64,000 nucleotides of DNA from Capsicum annuum (taxonomy: Eukaryota; Streptophyta; Magnoliopsida; Solanales; Solanaceae), in NCBI RefSeq assembly GCF_002878395.1, contig NC_061122.1:79156577-79220576 (forward strand), read 5' to 3'. Positions 35,455-48,779 of this stretch are shown piece by piece. Both the position numbers and the translations under genes were made by a program. Position 1 is the stretch's first letter. Each line of letters starts with the position of its first letter. The notes under the pieces are model-generated. The model ran no database searches, was not told where the DNA came from, and worked only from the letters and a program-made list of their open reading frames with translations.

Positions 35455-38400
35455 CTACCTGCTGACGTCCCCTTTACTTCTCCAAGAATCATCCTCTCTG
35501 ATGATGCTTGCCGTTTGCCCACTAAATTGTTCAGCCTTGGCATAATGCATTTTGATGGCAGCCACCGGATCAGAGACACCAGTGCACTGCAGAATCCCTC
35601 CTCTTCCAACAAGCACACCCCTCGCTTGTTGCTGCACACCAGACACAACATCAAACCCATTTTTTCTTTGCATCTCAGAGAACGCCTCTTGCCTCTGTTT
35701 CATTTCTATAGTAAAAGGCTGCACATCTCGATTTCTGTACACTTGATAATCTGCTGCTGCTACTCCATTGTTGCCACTTGCATTTGTTGGAAACCCAGGG
35801 ACACCATTCAAATTCCGCTCAGCCATCTTCACAGCCCCATGCAAAGTAGGCTGTTCCATTTTGGTGGAAGATATTCCATAATTACCAAATGCTGCAGGAT
35901 ATTTTGCCAGGAGGATAGCAGAGTCGGGCAACGAAGAAAACCCTGTCTGTATTCTATTCCCATCCCAAAAACCAAAACTTCTCAATTGATGAGTCTCCGA
36001 ACACGGGAAGTTATTACGCTCAAATTTGGCAGTGGCTGAATTGCCATCTAATATATGACTTGCACTAAAGGAATCGCTACCAATTTTCAACTGCTGATTG
36101 CTACCATCACTGCGATGTGCATTGGAACTGGGATTTGCCTGAGGGCATGGTTTACTGAGAATCTGTCCGAACAATTTTACATCACCATTCCTACAATGTT
36201 TCTCCAAGTTTGATGAACTACCTGCTGTCTGTTCTCGGTTAGGAATCTGAACATCAGAAACAGAACCACCACCACGATTTGTACCATTGCACTTCTGGAG
36301 AAAGCAACCAGTTGTAGAAAATGTATCTAACTGTAGATTCCTACCTACCTTCTGGATTTCTTGCAATGCAGCTGATGTTCTGCAGCCAGGATCTCCAAAC
36401 TGTGTGAGAGCAGACTCCCCCACTGAATAGCTGCCAAGAATCTGGCAGGATTCAACCTGGGCCAACAGGGAATGGCTCGGCAAAGGCAGCTCAGCCGACT
36501 GAGTAGCATTCTCACACTGCTCATCACAAACATTCTCAAGTTCTTCTGATAATTTATCAGCATTAGCACCTTCAGGCATCTGTTTACTCTGAACTGAAAT
36601 ATTGCTTTCCAAGTAAAGCTTACACTCAGAATCAGATTCCAAATGAGTTATATTCTGGAATCCATTAAGAGGGCACAATCCCCCTCCCCTAGGAGCAGCA
36701 AGACCAGAATTATTTCCCGACAACACCATATTGGGCTTTCTATCTTCCAAAGAGCAGTTTGACCTACCTACTTCCGCTATTTCTGCCTTTCTATCTTTCA
36801 AATCATGCTCAGGCGAAGAAATTTCTTCACCTAAATGCTCAGCAGAAACTTCATTCGGACACGGTATGTCAGGCAGGCCATTCTCCGAGGCATCTCCACC
36901 AATTTCAACACCTTCCTGAGAAACTATAACCATATTCTCATCCCCTCGACCATTTCCAATACAAGCACCAATCTGATCACAATCCCTGTTAAATTCCACC
37001 TCTTGCTTATCTACATCACAGTTTACCTGAAGAATATCTACAGAATCCAGTTCTCCAGCCCCATCTTTTTCATCAGAACTGGTCAAATTGTGATTTGAAA
37101 TCCCCACCTTCATACATAAATCAGATACGTCTTCCAACATCAAACTTGATTTTCCATTACACAACAGCTTAGTCTCCATAGAACAAGCATCAGGATCACT
37201 TCCACCGTTAACATCCTGCCTCTCCAAATTGCCAGGTACAGGAAGAATCTTATCTAGTCCAAGACACTTCCTAGCCTTGCTAAAGAAGATCTTGCACTGA
37301 TCACGGGATCTCGTTCCGACACGTCTTGAGACCATAATAAAATCTTTTCCATAAGCTGACACAGCCTGGATGAAGGCTGATTTCTCTTCATCTGTCCAAT
37401 CAGTAGGATCCATCTCCCCACAGCTCTCATCTGAACAGGTTTCATCATCCATACTCTGGGTAACCTCTGGAGTCCGGGGCAATCTGGTCGACGAACCCAC
37501 TTTCTGGTGCTTCCATTCCTGGTTTCCTTCTCCAGGATCAACTGAACTTGTAATGCAAGAACTCATAGCTTCTGATGATAAGGAACCACAGATACCAGCC
37601 AAAACATCAACAGCCACTGTTTCTCTTTCACTATGGCATACATCAAGACTGTTTGACCTCTCTAACTCATTAAGTCTGGACGCCTTGTATTCAGTGATCA
37701 TTCGAACGGTGTACTTTGACGTACCCTTAGGCTGAATTTCAATACTGTCCTCCACATTAGCTGCAATTGCTGATGCAGCACCTAAGATATCGAGAGAAGC
37801 AGAATTAGCCTCACGGTTCCATCTTTTCCCAGAAGAAGCAACAAGGTACCTATTTGCAGAACAAACTTTCGCTTGTTTAGAATAATCTGGTTTCCTTCTT
37901 GTTCTCTCAAAACAATCTGATTTGTGATTCTTGTAATAGAACTCTATGCAATCAGCAGTTGTTTTGTGATCAAGAAAAGAAGCTATCTTCCTGAAGTCTT
38001 TCCCAAAGGTAGCAAGCTTTTCAATAAAAATTTCTCTCTCCTTAGATGTCCATGGATTGATCAGACCTCTTTCTTCCTCAACAGCGCAGGGATCTTCCAC
38101 CAGACTATTCTTTGAAATGAACCTTGTCATCATCCTCTCCTTCTGATCTAAAATTAAAGCAGGCATCCTTAATGTGTTCCTGTAGACCTTTGCCCCAAGT
38201 TCTGAGAGTAGCCTGCTTGCGAAGTTCAATATTTCTGATGAGGGCACCAGACTTAAGTTTCCAACTGCATTGGTAAAAAAAACATTTTTTTTCAAATCAG
38301 TATTGCAAGGACGACGACATGAAGGCAAATGAAGACACTAGGAAAAAGATGAACCGCACATGTATACAGACTTAAAGTGCAGATATCAAGAAAGTAGCAA

Positions 38401-41400
38401 CTAGGGTATCCGAGCCAGTGTATATGGGATCTCTCAAATTGTGTTATCGTCGGGATTAAAACTTGGGTTCTTCAGGCTGTTACTTCTATGCATGCTGTCA
38501 CTTCTACACCCCAACCAGCCAGCCAGCCCCCGTCATCCCTTGGGAGCACTATTGAAGGTGCTAGTTTAATTCGTCCACCGTCATTGAAGAAGTACCCTTG
38601 TTTAGCTTATATTAGACATAACATAAAGTAGGATATTTCTGATTTAAGAGAAGGTAAAATAAATTCAAATCAAAGGAAGTTGTGCCCAAAACCATCCAAC
38701 TTGGATACCATATATTAGTCATGCAGCAGTAAGCAAAACTGAGACAGAACCCAATAAGCTGTCGTAAAGCAAACAGGCATAATGGCCGACCTAAAATAAC
38801 AAAACAAGACTCAAAATTGGGAGCACGAGGCTGAAGTTTATTTTATTTTTGTGTGTTTGGGGGTGGGGGGGGGTTTACACTTTTACCTTAGGTATTAGAT
38901 ATTCCTATGCCAAGTACTTTTCACTTTTATTCTGTATATTGTTTGCTTGAGATGAATTAAATGGGGAAACCATGGTCCTTGGCAGACTCATATTAGCCAA
39001 TCAACTTGTTTGGGATTGAGACACTGTAGTTGTTTGTAATAGAGTTCAATGAGCCAATTGAAAAGCAAATTGTTATAATTACCGAACTAGAATAACAAAC
39101 CAAGTTCTCATAAAACAAAAAAGGAAATCCAAGGCAGAACTTCCCTCTCAGTAGATAGGGCTTACAGCAAAAGTTAACCTACAACAAGAACCACATTTAG
39201 TGTAAAACAGCCCTTACGTAATTCTGAATTTTTAAGAATGTCAGAACAGCAAGAATTAAATTTGATGCATCTAAAAACTTCAAACTGAACCGTAATTCTT
39301 GCTACGATAGCAGTACACTCACTTCAGATAGCTTTACATCTGCATCTAGGGACTGTAACATACTGAAATTATTGCCAGATGACATTTGACCCCTTTTCTG
39401 TAAGCTTAATAGTAAATCACATATACAAATAAATCATCATAGCAACAATATTTCATTAAGATGAAATTCCCGGTCCCTGCAGATTCCTCTCTCCCAAACC
39501 CTCCCCAAGAAGATTGAAGCCTTGAGGGTTAAACATGATCATCGACTTCACAATAAACCAGTAAACAACACTGTACAAGAAACTATTAAACATTTTATTG
39601 GGGAGATCAGACCTCCAAAATGTAAAGAGAGGAGAAAGCATTAAAGATCAAACTTCCACATTTTCCAATTGAACAAATAAATACCTTCCAAATCAAATAA
39701 AAAATTGTATTAAATGTTGATCAGAAATTCCGTATAAAATGTCAACAATTGGCATATGCACGGAATATGGGAGACTGAAAATTGAAGCAGAAACTAAATC
39801 TAGATTTTAAAAATAGAGTTCAACTCAAGAGAAACAATGCCATAACATTTTGACCAAAAAAAGGGACCACATACACCCGACCCACCCATAAAAAAAAAAA
39901 AAAACTGGTTAATATGAGCCTACGCTATGAACAACAAATTGAGTTCACTTCAGTCCAAATCAGCAAAACCAGATATACAGCTTAAATTTGATTCGCCTAA
40001 TTACTCCTTAACTTAGATCACAATATTGAATAATGTACCCAAACCTTTAACAAAGGTAGCACAAACACAAAATTCCACTCAAAGGATAGTGAAACCAACT
40101 TGAGGATAGTGCTGCCACTAAACAATACACACTCCGAACATAGCAACTAAGCTAATTGCGGGCTATATTAAGAGAGGGAAAAAGAGCACGAGGGTAAATG
40201 GTACAGAGAAATTAAAAGAAACAACTTACCAGTGGTAGAAAATCGTGAACGAACTGTAGCACGGTGTTTTTGATGTCCTATCTGCACAGGGCGCAGGCTC
40301 AAGTCAAACTTCTTCTGAGACTTTGCACGAAACCTCCTTACAGAAAGCATGCGAATATCTTCCTTCCAAAGGTGCTGATGTACCCTAAACTTTAAGGCAA
40401 TTATCTTTTCTTTGAACTGTTGAAACTGCTTTCTCTTAGCAAATCTTTCTTCAACCGCATGATCGATTTGCAACAAAGAGACTCTGACAGTTCTTGAAAA
40501 ATCAAAACTGCATTTGCTGGCAGGCAGTAGGTTCTTAAATACTTCAAATGCTCTCCGTGCAGAATCTTTGTTGGCAGCTAATATCAAATTATATAAAGCA
40601 TCTTCTCCACCATTCAAAATGCCATTGGAAGCAGAATAAGAATAACCGGCAGTTGGCTGGGAGCGCTCCCAGCAAACAAGTGTGTCCCTTGCTTTTTCCT
40701 CGTTAAAGCTGCACAGTTTTACATCTGAACTTCTAGATTTAGCGCTCTCCTCCGTGAAACTGCACATATTGACATTCAATCTTCTAGACTTGCTGTCATC
40801 TGAAATAAATATTCCACCATGTTTCAAGGCATCAACAGGTGCCACATCTTTCTCTGAGGGCAATTCAACAAACTTTGAAGTTGCACTACCAGGGCTATCA
40901 ATGTCCTCAACTTTTACCTCGGTCTGCTCATTTTCATGTATATTAGCCCCTTCCTCTCCAACCAAATCGTCAGGTATATCAACTACCAAAGGAGCAGGTC
41001 CAGAAGCTATATTAGAAGTAGCGCCTTGATCTTCATGAGAATTTGCATTGCAATCTTTTGGTGGAGAACAGGAAGCAGATGGAACAAGCTGGGTATTTTT
41101 AGGTCCAGAGATCAATGTCTTCAGTTCATTCTCAAGTGAATCAATCTCCGCTTCAGTTTTTTCTAGGGCCTTAGTAATATCACTCTTCCACACTAGCAAC
41201 TTGTTCACTGCAGTTGATCTCATAAAACCAGAGTCCACAGAACTTGGGTCCTCTGATTGTAGCAGTTTATTGATTGAAGAGTTCAAATTGGAAATCTGAG
41301 CAAGATCCCAATTCTCTAAGTTAAAACCTGATCCCTCAGAGTAATATTGGGAGACAACGTTGGGTGAGCCACATAAATTACCAACATCCTGATCAATGTT

Positions 41401-43720
41401 TGTTGCCTTGACTAGTTGTTTATCCTCAAGACCTGTTATTATCATATCATGGGCAAAAATTGTGAATTAGATGCTAATTCTCTGAACCAACCACAAACAA
41501 ATTGTGAATGATTTTTCTCTTCTTAATCTCTTATACCTAAAACAGTTAAATTGCCTTGCTATCTGGGTGTTCAACTGCAAACTTATAATTTGAGATCAAC
41601 CCACTTAAAAAAGAAAAGGCAGAAAAGCGAGAAATAAAAAGCACAGCTATGACTATGGACATGATGAACACATGGAATTTCTTTACTCAATGCATGGAAG
41701 GAGATCCCTAGGATTCTGCTACAAAACCATGCTACAAATAAGAAAATAGATAATCAAATGCATGTCTTGGTCCTTTGACAAACCAACAGATGGGAGTTCA
41801 TTGAAGTACTACGCGAAAGCTCCACAAAGAGAGCATAAAAACTTACAAGACAGGCATATGCAGCAGTGAAGATACAAAATATATGCTCCCACACCAAAAA
41901 AGGGAACCACTTCATGTACTGGGTCAGCAAAGACGCCAAAACGAACAGAAAGAGCTTAAGAGTGTCACTCGCTAGATACTGGAATTGGTTGAATAAGAGC
42001 ATGTCAAGTAAAATAAATACACCATTTCAGTTACTGGCGAACTTTGTGAAACTTGTTATTTACTGTATCCTAAAGGTAAAGGCTGTGTGTTACATGTTAC
42101 ACCTGCAAATGCTGAAGGTCGGCGATTTTGAATCAAATAGAAAACCCATGATCTTCTCCCAATAATTAAAATTTGAAAATAGGGCTATTAGACTTATATT
42201 GAACTACATAAGCATTTTCCGTAACTTAACTTTTGTAGCATTCATATTAAGTCCCAAAATATTGTCGCAGTTGCTAGAATAAGGACATACAGACCTGCCT
42301 TAAAAAAAACTACTTAGATCCTGTATTTAACAGCACTCTTCCCTTTTTTTCCTGGGTAAGGCATATTTCCCCGTGTTCTTTTCTCAGACACTTATCTGTT
42401 CATTTTGCATTCTTTTTATTCTTTGGTAATTTTCCACTCCATAAAAAATAAGAGTTATGCTCAGTCCACACAATATACACCTATTTCACAACATTAAAAT
42501 AAGGAATTGCTTGAGAATAATACCTGGTGAAGAACTACAAGCAACCGACGAAGGAGTTGCAGGAGATTGACAATCTGGGAAAACAGCAACTCTTGGGCTT
42601 CTATCTGCCTGGTTCAAGAGCTGAGAATGACTAGGTTCTACACTATCACCAGAGATAGAAGTTCCCACCTTAACAGCATTATCCTCAGGACCTTCAACTT
42701 TCTTCTTCTCGTACTTGGCCAGTCCTTCTCCCCAACCCAGGCGCGGCTTCTTCCTGGAAGTTGTCTCTTCAGAAGGGGCAGCAGAAGTTACACAGGCAGT
42801 TGCATCCCCTGTAAGAGATTGAACGGCTTTTGAGTTTCCAAGCCGCAACTCAGGCTTTGTCTCATTAGAATCCACTCCCATGCTACCAGAATGACTTAAT
42901 GATCCCCTTGATGATAAACTTCCAGACCGAGTCCATTTGAGTGGTCTCCATTCAATTGACCCCAGCGAGGTCTCTCTCTCAAATCTTTGCCCCGTGCTTG
43001 CTGTTGCATTAGCAGTAGCACTCTTATTGTGCTGGTCTCTAGAGTGAGACTGATCACATGTATTAACATGTTCAGAGTGAGGCTCCATAACATCCAATGA
43101 CCTCTGATTATTTGTAGCATCATTTTGTCTTACAGAACCAGAACCACTGGGGGATGCAGCTTCCCAAGAGTGAGCACCACCACCACCTCTCCAATCCCTC
43201 TGACCAAAGGACCTATTTTCCCTGCTGCTGCTGCTATTCCTTCCATACTTGCCAGCATCACCACGAGACTGCCGACAGCTCTCATCTTCAACAATCTTTT
43301 CGTTCGAACGAGAAGTCATGAAACCATGTCCGAGTTCTTCAGGATACATTTGCCAACTGCCCTGCTTACCATGACCTTGAGCAGCAAAGAGATGACAAAA
43401 AAAATCAACAGATAGAAATTAAAAAACAAAAAGGATTCCACATGAGCTTTAAAGCATAGATCTATAGACATATAAAGAGAAAAATCAACCCCAAAGAAAG
43501 TAGGTGAATTTGTAGATCCAAAACCCTAGATTTATTTAGGGGGAGGAGGACTAGACTCACCAGGAGGAGGGGCTCTAGAGCGAAAATCAGGAAGCCAACG
43601 AGAAGAAGTATAGTGGTGGTGCGATGCAGGCTCCCTCCACCGTGGCAACACTTCTGACCGATCGTGCCTCCTCTCCTTGAAGAAGTCCTTCCGATCCCAA
43701 GGCAATGGCTCTGGCGGCAT
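35455..43720 (-). CDS. PWR: POWERDRESS-like corepressor with two SANT domains (4 exons)
   Basis: The model on the minus strand is 43720-43561, 43375-42524, 41432-40230 and 38264-35455, all GT-AG and all phase-1 junctions, giving 1,674 aa. The N-terminus begins MPPEPLPWDRKDFFKER, typical of this plant family, and an ATG one codon upstream is also in frame. Residues 263-283 hold the conserved KPRLGWGEGLAKYEKKKVEG block. Residues about 414-446 are a likely coiled coil. SANT1 spans about 808-855 (DNA 38,058-37,915) and SANT2 about 1,026-1,075 (37,407-37,258). A long low-complexity acidic/serine region follows, and the C-terminus ends with conserved 'GQTASIIREDDSWRSKGD'. In Arabidopsis, PWR works with the histone deacetylase HDA9 and HOS15 to repress genes through H3 deacetylation, affecting flowering, senescence and floral stem-cell control. 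That role is family knowledge. Database labels often read 'nuclear receptor corepressor 1-like'. Nothing suggests a pseudogene. Confidence 0.93.
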
Positions 43721-44215
43721 CAATTCGTTCCTCTCTTTTTCTCTTTATTTGCATCACACACATAAAATCAACAATTTCCACCAAAATCAAACCAAACCAG
43801 AAAGAACAAAACCAAAAACTCAAAAATAATAAAAAATTCTTAAACAACCCAATCGAATTAAGATCCTAAAATTAACCCACACCCCGCCCGCAGCACAACC
43901 AGAAAACTAGGGTTAGGGTTTCCAAAATAAAAATTGAAAAATTGTTTCTTCTTTTTTATTCTTGCCGTCTTCTTGCGGTGATTCTTCAATGAAGAATTAT
44001 AAAAGATATATACACATATATGTGTATAGAGAGGGGGGGGAGCGAGTGTTTTGTGTTGTTGATAAGGGACAAAAGAAAAAGAAGCAACCGAGAGAAAGAG
44101 AAAAGAGGGAAACAAGAAAAGGATTTTTTATTTTATTTCTATTTTTTCTCTTTTACTTTTTTGTTTTTTGATTTTGATTTTTGACGAGATAAGAGAGAGA
44201 GCGGAACGTATGCGG
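43721..44215 (-). promoter_or_regulatory. 5' UTR and proximal promoter region of the PWR-like gene
   Basis: Upstream of the start codon the minus strand is CT-rich ('ctctctttttc', 'ctctctctcttatctcgtc' near 44,200), as is common in plant 5' UTRs. A short palindromic 'tatacacatatatgtgtata' stands at 44,009. No exact transcription start can be placed. Confidence 0.4.
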
Positions 44216-44690
44216 ACCTCAACCCATTTATTATGCCCCAATTCATTCAACTTTTGCATCCGCTGAAATTTATTGCACTAGTATTTTTATTTTTATTTCC
44301 ATCTTTACTTTATTTTCATTGCTAGTAGAGTTCACTTCGTTTTTCATTTTCCTACTAGATACCGTGTGACTCTGTCCGTATAAGGTACGAGCATTTTGGC
44401 AACACTAATAAATTAAAGAGATTTAGTTTTGAGAAAAATTATTTTATAATTATTTTACTTATTTAATATAAGAGTAAAAAAAGAAATATAGTATAATAAA
44501 TCAATGTTAATATAATATATATATTCAGTGTGGAATAAAATTGAGCTTGTTAGATTGGTCTAATCAGTATAAAAGTAATTATATAAGTGGATAAAAATTT
44601 AGTTAGGTTGTTTCAACTACAGTTGACGGTATGTTTTTCATTTGGACATACCAGAAAAAGTACATGATGCACGCCTCATTTGAAAGTTTC
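44216..44690. other. AT-rich intergenic DNA, nothing recognised
   Basis: No open frame, repeat match or RNA gene was seen between the PWR-like promoter region and the second F2 array. Confidence 0.5.
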
Positions 44691-44699
44691 AGATATATA

Positions 44700-46000
44700 A
44701 GTTGAGGAGATATACGTCGATTTTGAAATATTTATTGCATCATAAAATTATCAAAATATTCTTGGTAGTCATTTAATAAGAAACAAAAAGATATTTATAA
44801 AAAATTACTACCATGCATAATTCAATTACAAAGATTAAATAAAAATATTATTATAATAATAATGAGGACAAAACTAATAAATATAAAAAAAAAAAATCAA
44901 AATACATGTGTAACCATTTTATTTCATCATAAAAATAAAGAAAAAACTAATAAATATAAGAAAAAAATAATATGAATGTGTAATCATTTTATTGTATCAA
45001 AAATTTACCGAAATACCCTTGGGTATAAAAAACAAGCAATTTAATAAGAAACCAAAAAATATTTATAAAAATTACTATCATGTATAATTCAATTACAACG
45101 GTCAAAATAAAAATATTATTAAAATAATACACGGAGACAAAACTAATAAATATAAGAAAAAATAATATTCATGAGTAATCATTTTATTGCATCATAAAAA
45201 TGAGGACCAAATAAATAAATATAAAGAAAAAAGCAATATGCATGTGTAGCCTTTTATTACACCATAAAATTATCGAAATACGATTGGTAACCATTTAATA
45301 AGGAGCAAAAAGATATTTATACAAAAATAGTACCATGAATAATTGAATTATAAAGGTCTAAATAAAAATATTACTAAAATAATACATGAGGACAAAACTA
45401 ATAAATATATATAAAAAAAAAAAACAACAGGCCTATTGGTAGTCATTTAATAAGAAACAAAAAGATATTTATACAAAAATAGTACCATGTATAATTAAAT
45501 TACAAAGGTCAAAATAAAAATATTACTAAAATAATACACGAGGACAAAAGTAACAAATATAAGAAAAATCAATAGGCATTTGCAACTATTTTATTGCACC
45601 ATAAAAATGAGGACAAAACTAATAAATATAAGAAAAAAATAATATGCATGTGTAACTATTTTATTGCGTCATAAAATTATTGAAATACCCATGATAGTCA
45701 TTTAATAAGGAACAAAAAGATATTTATAAAAAAAAAGTATCATGTATAATTCAATTACAAAGGTCTAAATAAAAATATTATTAAAATAATATACGAAGAC
45801 AAAACAAATAAGTATAAGAAAAAAGCAATATGCACGTGTAATCATAAATATTATTAAAATAATATATGAAGACAAAACAAATAAGTATAAGGAAAAAGCA
45901 ATATGCATGTGTAACCATTTTATTGCACAATAAAAATAAGGACCAAGCTAATAAGTATATAAAAAAAAAACATATGCATGTGTAACCATTTTATTTATTA
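44700..46000 (+). repeat. Second F2 AT-rich tandem array
   Basis: This begins with 'tacgtcgattttgaaatatttattgcatc', the same opening as the array at 10,381. It then repeats the F2 words ('ggacaaaactaataaatat', 'gcatgtgtaaccattttatt', 'acaaaaagatatttata') about six times with variable spacing. Orientation is the same as in the left array. No gene. Confidence 0.8.
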
Positions 46001-46083
46001 CTATATATTTGTAAATGTTGAGATGACTAAAATTACCCAACTACCTTTATAGTCACCCAAACCTTCACTTATATATAGTAGTA
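45999..46083. repeat. Hairpin-forming palindrome 3, related to those at 14.1-14.4 kb
   Basis: The arms 'actatatatttgtaaatgtt' and 'aaccttcacttatatatagt' pair with few mismatches around 'agatgact/agtcaccc'. As at 14,098, the palindrome directly follows the plus-oriented F2 array. Confidence 0.7.
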
Positions 46084-46089
46084 AAGTAA

Positions 46090-46304
46090 AATAATAGTAG
46101 TAATAATAATAATAATAATTACTCTTATATATAAATGAAGAATGAGTGTATTACTATTTTGTCTTTTTATGTTGTACACCAATCCTTCATTAATAAGTAA
46201 TTAAATATTATTATTATTATATTTATTTTGCTATTACTATTAATGCCACTACTATTATTATTATTACTTTACTTTACTTTACTTTATTACTACGTATTTT
46301 TTAC

Positions 46305-46377
<73 letters not shown>

Positions 46378-46425
46378 TATAGTCACTTATAAATAAAGAT
46401 AAAATAGTAGTACACCCATTCTTCA
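46090..46425. repeat. Inverted trinucleotide microsatellites (ATT/TTA and TAA)
   Basis: Runs of TTA, about 14 units from 46,303, switch directly to TAA, about 12 units, to 46,376, forming a large AT-only palindrome. Further TAA, TTA and (TTTAC)n runs lie at 46,095-46,120, 46,205-46,265 and 46,266-46,290. The pararetrovirus sequence starts right after this block. Confidence 0.85.
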
Positions 46426-48192
46426 TTTATCAAATTAAGAAAGATATTTCTCCCACACAAATTTCTAAAGGAAAAGAAAAAATTTTCGAAGAAAGTGAAT
46501 CAGATGATATTCAAAATTTTCTTGATTTAAAAAATGATTATTTTTTTGGAATGATTCAAATTGTTACTGCTCATAAATGGTATATTAAATGTACTATTTT
46601 GATTGATAATCATTTTTCAGTAACTAATATTGTTATGATTGATAGTGGAGCTGGTGTTAGCTGCATTCAGGAAGGATTAGTTCCTGCAAAATATTTTCAT
46701 AAAATCACTCGTGTAGTTAAATCTGTATCTGAACATGCTCTTGATATAGAGTATAAATTGCCAAGCACTCACATTTGCCAGAATAAAGTATGCATACAGC
46801 ATTTCTTCTTTAATTGCCAAGCACTCACATTTGCCAGAATAAAGTATGCATACAGCATTCCTTCTTTTTGGTAAAAAATCAGCCTCCAATTATGCTTGGA
46901 ACTCCTTTTATAAATGCTAATTATCCTTATACTCATATTGATGCAAAAAGATTTACGGCTATTTACAAGAATAGGGAGATATCCTATTCTTTCGTTACAA
47001 ATTTCGTAACCAGAGATATTAATGCTTTAATTGATATGAAGCAAAAACATCTTATTTTTTTACAGCTTGAATTGCTTAGCATGAATATTTGTGATACTAT
47101 GAAGTCTGCTAAGATATAAGAAAAAACTAAATTAATTTCTGAACAAATGGGTGTTGATATTTGTGTCGACCACCCTAGTGTTTTTTGAAATCGCAAAGAG
47201 CATATTGTTACTCTTCCATATGAAAAAATTTCTCTGAGAATAATATCCCAACAAAATCACGACCTTGTAAGATGAATGTTGAATTAGTAGAATTCTGCAA
47301 AAAGAGATTGATAATCTGTTATAAAAATGTTTGATAAAGCCTTCCAAATCTTTGTGGTCTTGTACTGCCTTTTATGTTAATAACGCAGCAAAAAAAGAAT
47401 GTGGTGTTCCCAGGTTGGTAATAAATTACAAACCTTTGAACAAATATTTAAAATAGATTAGGTATCCCATCCTAAATAAAAAAAAATTGTTATCCCGTTT
47501 ATATGATGTCAATGTATTTTCAAAATTTGATTTAAAATCTGGATATTGACATATTCAAATTTTTAAAGAGCATACTTATAGAACTGCTTTTAATATACCT
47601 TTTGGGCAATATGAATGAAATGTTATGCCATTTGGCTTGAAAAATGCTCCTTCTGAATTTTAGAAGATAATGCATGATATATTTAATCCTTATGTGGATT
47701 TCATCATCGTCTATATTGATGACATTCTTATGTTTTCTAAAACATTTGAACTGCATATCAAGAATCTTGATATTTTCAAAAAAATTATAATACAGAATAA
47801 TTTAATGATATCTAAGCCAAAAATGAGTTTATTCCAAACAAATATTAGATTCTTAGGACATAATATATGTCAAGGGAAGATTACTCCTATTCAAAGATCT
47901 CTTAATTTTGCTTCTAAATTTCCTAATGTTATAACTGACAGGACTCAATTGCAAAGATTCTAGGGAAGCTTGAATTATATTTTCCTTTTTTATGAGAATT
48001 TATCTCGTGATTTAGCCTCATTATATGATAGGCTGAAAAAAGACTATAAAGGAGCATGGACGGATATTCATACAAATTTTGTTAAACAAATTAAACAGAA
48101 GGTTAAAACCTTACCCTGTGTAACTTTAGCCAATCACGCCTGGCAAAAAATAATTGAGACGGATGCGTCTAAAATTGGTTATGGTGAAATAT
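46425..48192 (+). pseudogene. Endogenous pararetrovirus: protease and reverse transcriptase, broken
   Basis: A degraded Caulimoviridae-type polyprotein. An aspartic protease with DSGA lies at about 46,640, and a 'GTPFINANYP' block at about 46,898. Reverse transcriptase motifs follow, including a catalytic YIDDILMFS box at about 47,714. The start of RNase H, with the ETDAS-type active-site word, is at about 48,158. It is disabled by a 56-bp direct duplication (46,757-46,868), several in-frame stops and frameshifts near 47,120, 47,190, 47,330, 47,460, 47,550, 47,620, 47,660 and 47,960. There is no integrase, as expected for a pararetrovirus. The sequence is cut at 48,192 by an LTR retrotransposon and resumes at 53,804. 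It is a fossil insertion with no sign of function. Confidence 0.85.
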
Positions 48193-48726
48193 TAATAAGA
48201 TATATTTATTAGTATATTTTTATATATTAAGTATTTTAAATAAATATGAATAAATATATCCTATTCTCGCATATTTTCTAACAAATCTTGCAGGAGGAAT
48301 AGATTACGAAAAAAAAGAAAGAAAGAAGAAAGATACATCTGCTACAAATTCATCAAAGACTACGGAAGGACAAGAAATATAAAATAATGAAATTATCATC
48401 AAGGTCTTTGAATTTCTCATCAAGATATCATGATAATAATCATGTCAAAATCTCACCAAGATTGGATGATAAATTTGCATGCAAATTTCTGCTCAAGATC
48501 TCATGATATATTGCTAGAGTATTGGAAATTCTCACCAAAGCCTCCATAGAAATATTTCTATAAATAGGAAAGGTTCTTTCATTGTAAAAAAAAAAAAACC
48601 ATTAGCAAGATTCATTAGTCTTGTTTTCCTTCTTTTCTTTTTCCTTAGTAGGATAATATTTTCGTAGTAGTTTTATCTTTTCTTCCTAATGGAGTCATCT
48701 CTTTTGGTTGGGATAGTTGATGAATC

Positions 48727-48779
<53 letters not shown>

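Noticed and set aside
35515..36039. 174-codon plus-strand frame
   Set aside because: Antisense shadow of the last exon of the PWR-like gene.
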